Position numbers and translations under genes: made by a program | The notes under the pieces: model-generated | Told to the model about the DNA's origin: nothing | The model's input: the letters and a program-made list of their open reading frames with translations, nothing else | Databases searched by the model: none | Part shown: one piece after another, positions 5,513 through 5,790 of the stretch | Numbering within the stretch: the first letter of the stretch is position 1 | How the letters are laid out: each line of letters opens with the position of its first letter | Source: Acidobacteriaceae bacterium | GTDB lineage: Bacteria > Acidobacteriota > Terriglobia > Terriglobales > Acidobacteriaceae | Direction: 5' to 3' | Assembly: GCA_030049955.1 (NCBI GenBank) | Contig: JASIJX010000464.1 | Location: 1-5,790 of the forward strand | Length of the DNA: 5,790 nt

Positions 5513-5790
5513 ATGTTCGCAACCTCACAGCACGCGCACTTCATCGGCATCGGCGGCATCGGCATGAGCGGCATCGCCGAAATCTTGCTGAACCTGGGCT
5601 TCGAAGTTTCGGGTTCTGACCTGCGCCGCAGTTCGGTCACCGACCGCCTGGCGCAACTGGGCGCCGTCATCTACGAAGGTCACACCGCGGAGAATATTGC
5701 GGGCGCCACGGTCGTCGTCACCAGCTCCGCTGTCAATCCGCGGAACCCTGAAGTGCAGGCGGCCCACGCCTCGAAGATTCCGGTCTTTCA
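5513..5790 (+). CDS. murC: UDP-N-acetylmuramate--L-alanine ligase MurC (3' partial)
   Basis: The first 92 residues are visible before the right edge; a complete MurC has about 450-490. MurC adds L-Ala to UDP-MurNAc with ATP, the first peptide-forming step of cytoplasmic peptidoglycan precursor synthesis. The visible part is the N-terminal Rossmann-like UDP-MurNAc-binding domain, with [17 protein letters not shown] (residues 9-25) as the signature. [23 protein letters not shown] follows (29-51), then GHTAENI (55-61) and the strand [15 protein letters not shown] (66-80). The GMSGIAE sequence separates MurC from MurD. An in-frame TGA at 5498-5500 leaves ATG 5513 as the only nearby start. No good Shine-Dalgarno site precedes it. 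It begins 37 nt after the DUF3224 stop, so it may be the next gene of the same transcript. Confidence 0.95.
   Translation, partial: MFATSQHAHFIGIGGIGMSGIAEILLNLGFEVSGSDLRRSSVTDRLAQLGAVIYEGHTAENIAGATVVVTSSAVNPRNPEVQAAHASKIPVF

Overview
The window looks like a chromosomal piece of an acidobacterium, probably class Terriglobia. This is inferred from three things: moderately high GC, the style of the secreted BACON-like/Ig-like repeat protein at the left edge, and close resemblance of the MmcQ/YjbR and LolA-like proteins to families I associate with that phylum. The fabZ-lpxA pair shows a Gram-negative, lipid A-making cell. No database search was possible, so taxonomy and names come from motif recognition.

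Layout, all on the + strand: (1) 2-1297, the C-terminal part of a large secreted protein with two copies of a 108-residue-period Ig/BACON-like repeat followed by a GH12-like glycoside hydrolase domain; its start lies outside the window. A perfect 15-bp inverted repeat (1309-1340) follows it and probably ends its transcript. (2) 1373-1804, an MmcQ/YjbR-family protein. (3) 1893-2717, a classical short-chain dehydrogenase/reductase with an unusual insertion. (4) 2883-3674, a secreted, cysteine-free protein of LolA-like appearance. (5) 3792-4307 fabZ and 4304-5074 lpxA, overlapping by 4 nt (GTGA). (6) 5086-5475, a DUF3224-family protein 11 nt after lpxA. (7) 5513 to the right edge, the N-terminal third or less of murC.

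The right half is an envelope-biogenesis neighbourhood. FabZ dehydrates 3-hydroxyacyl-ACP for fatty acid synthesis, LpxA takes 3-hydroxyacyl-ACP for the first step of lipid A synthesis, and MurC adds L-Ala to UDP-MurNAc in peptidoglycan synthesis. FabZ and LpxA therefore compete for the same ACP substrate pool and appear translationally coupled. The LolA-like secreted protein upstream may also serve the envelope, but that is only context. The usual lpxD and lpxB neighbours are not in the window; a DUF3224 gene and murC follow lpxA instead.

The left half (hydrolase, MmcQ-like, SDR) looks like separate genes with no obvious joint pathway. Every gap between genes is shorter than 170 bases. I saw no tRNA, rRNA, CRISPR array, insertion sequence or phage gene, and no convincing undescribed multi-gene system. 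The points most worth a second look are the GH12-like domain with its near-identical repeats, the LolA-like protein beside fabZ-lpxA, and the DUF3224 gene inserted between lpxA and murC.
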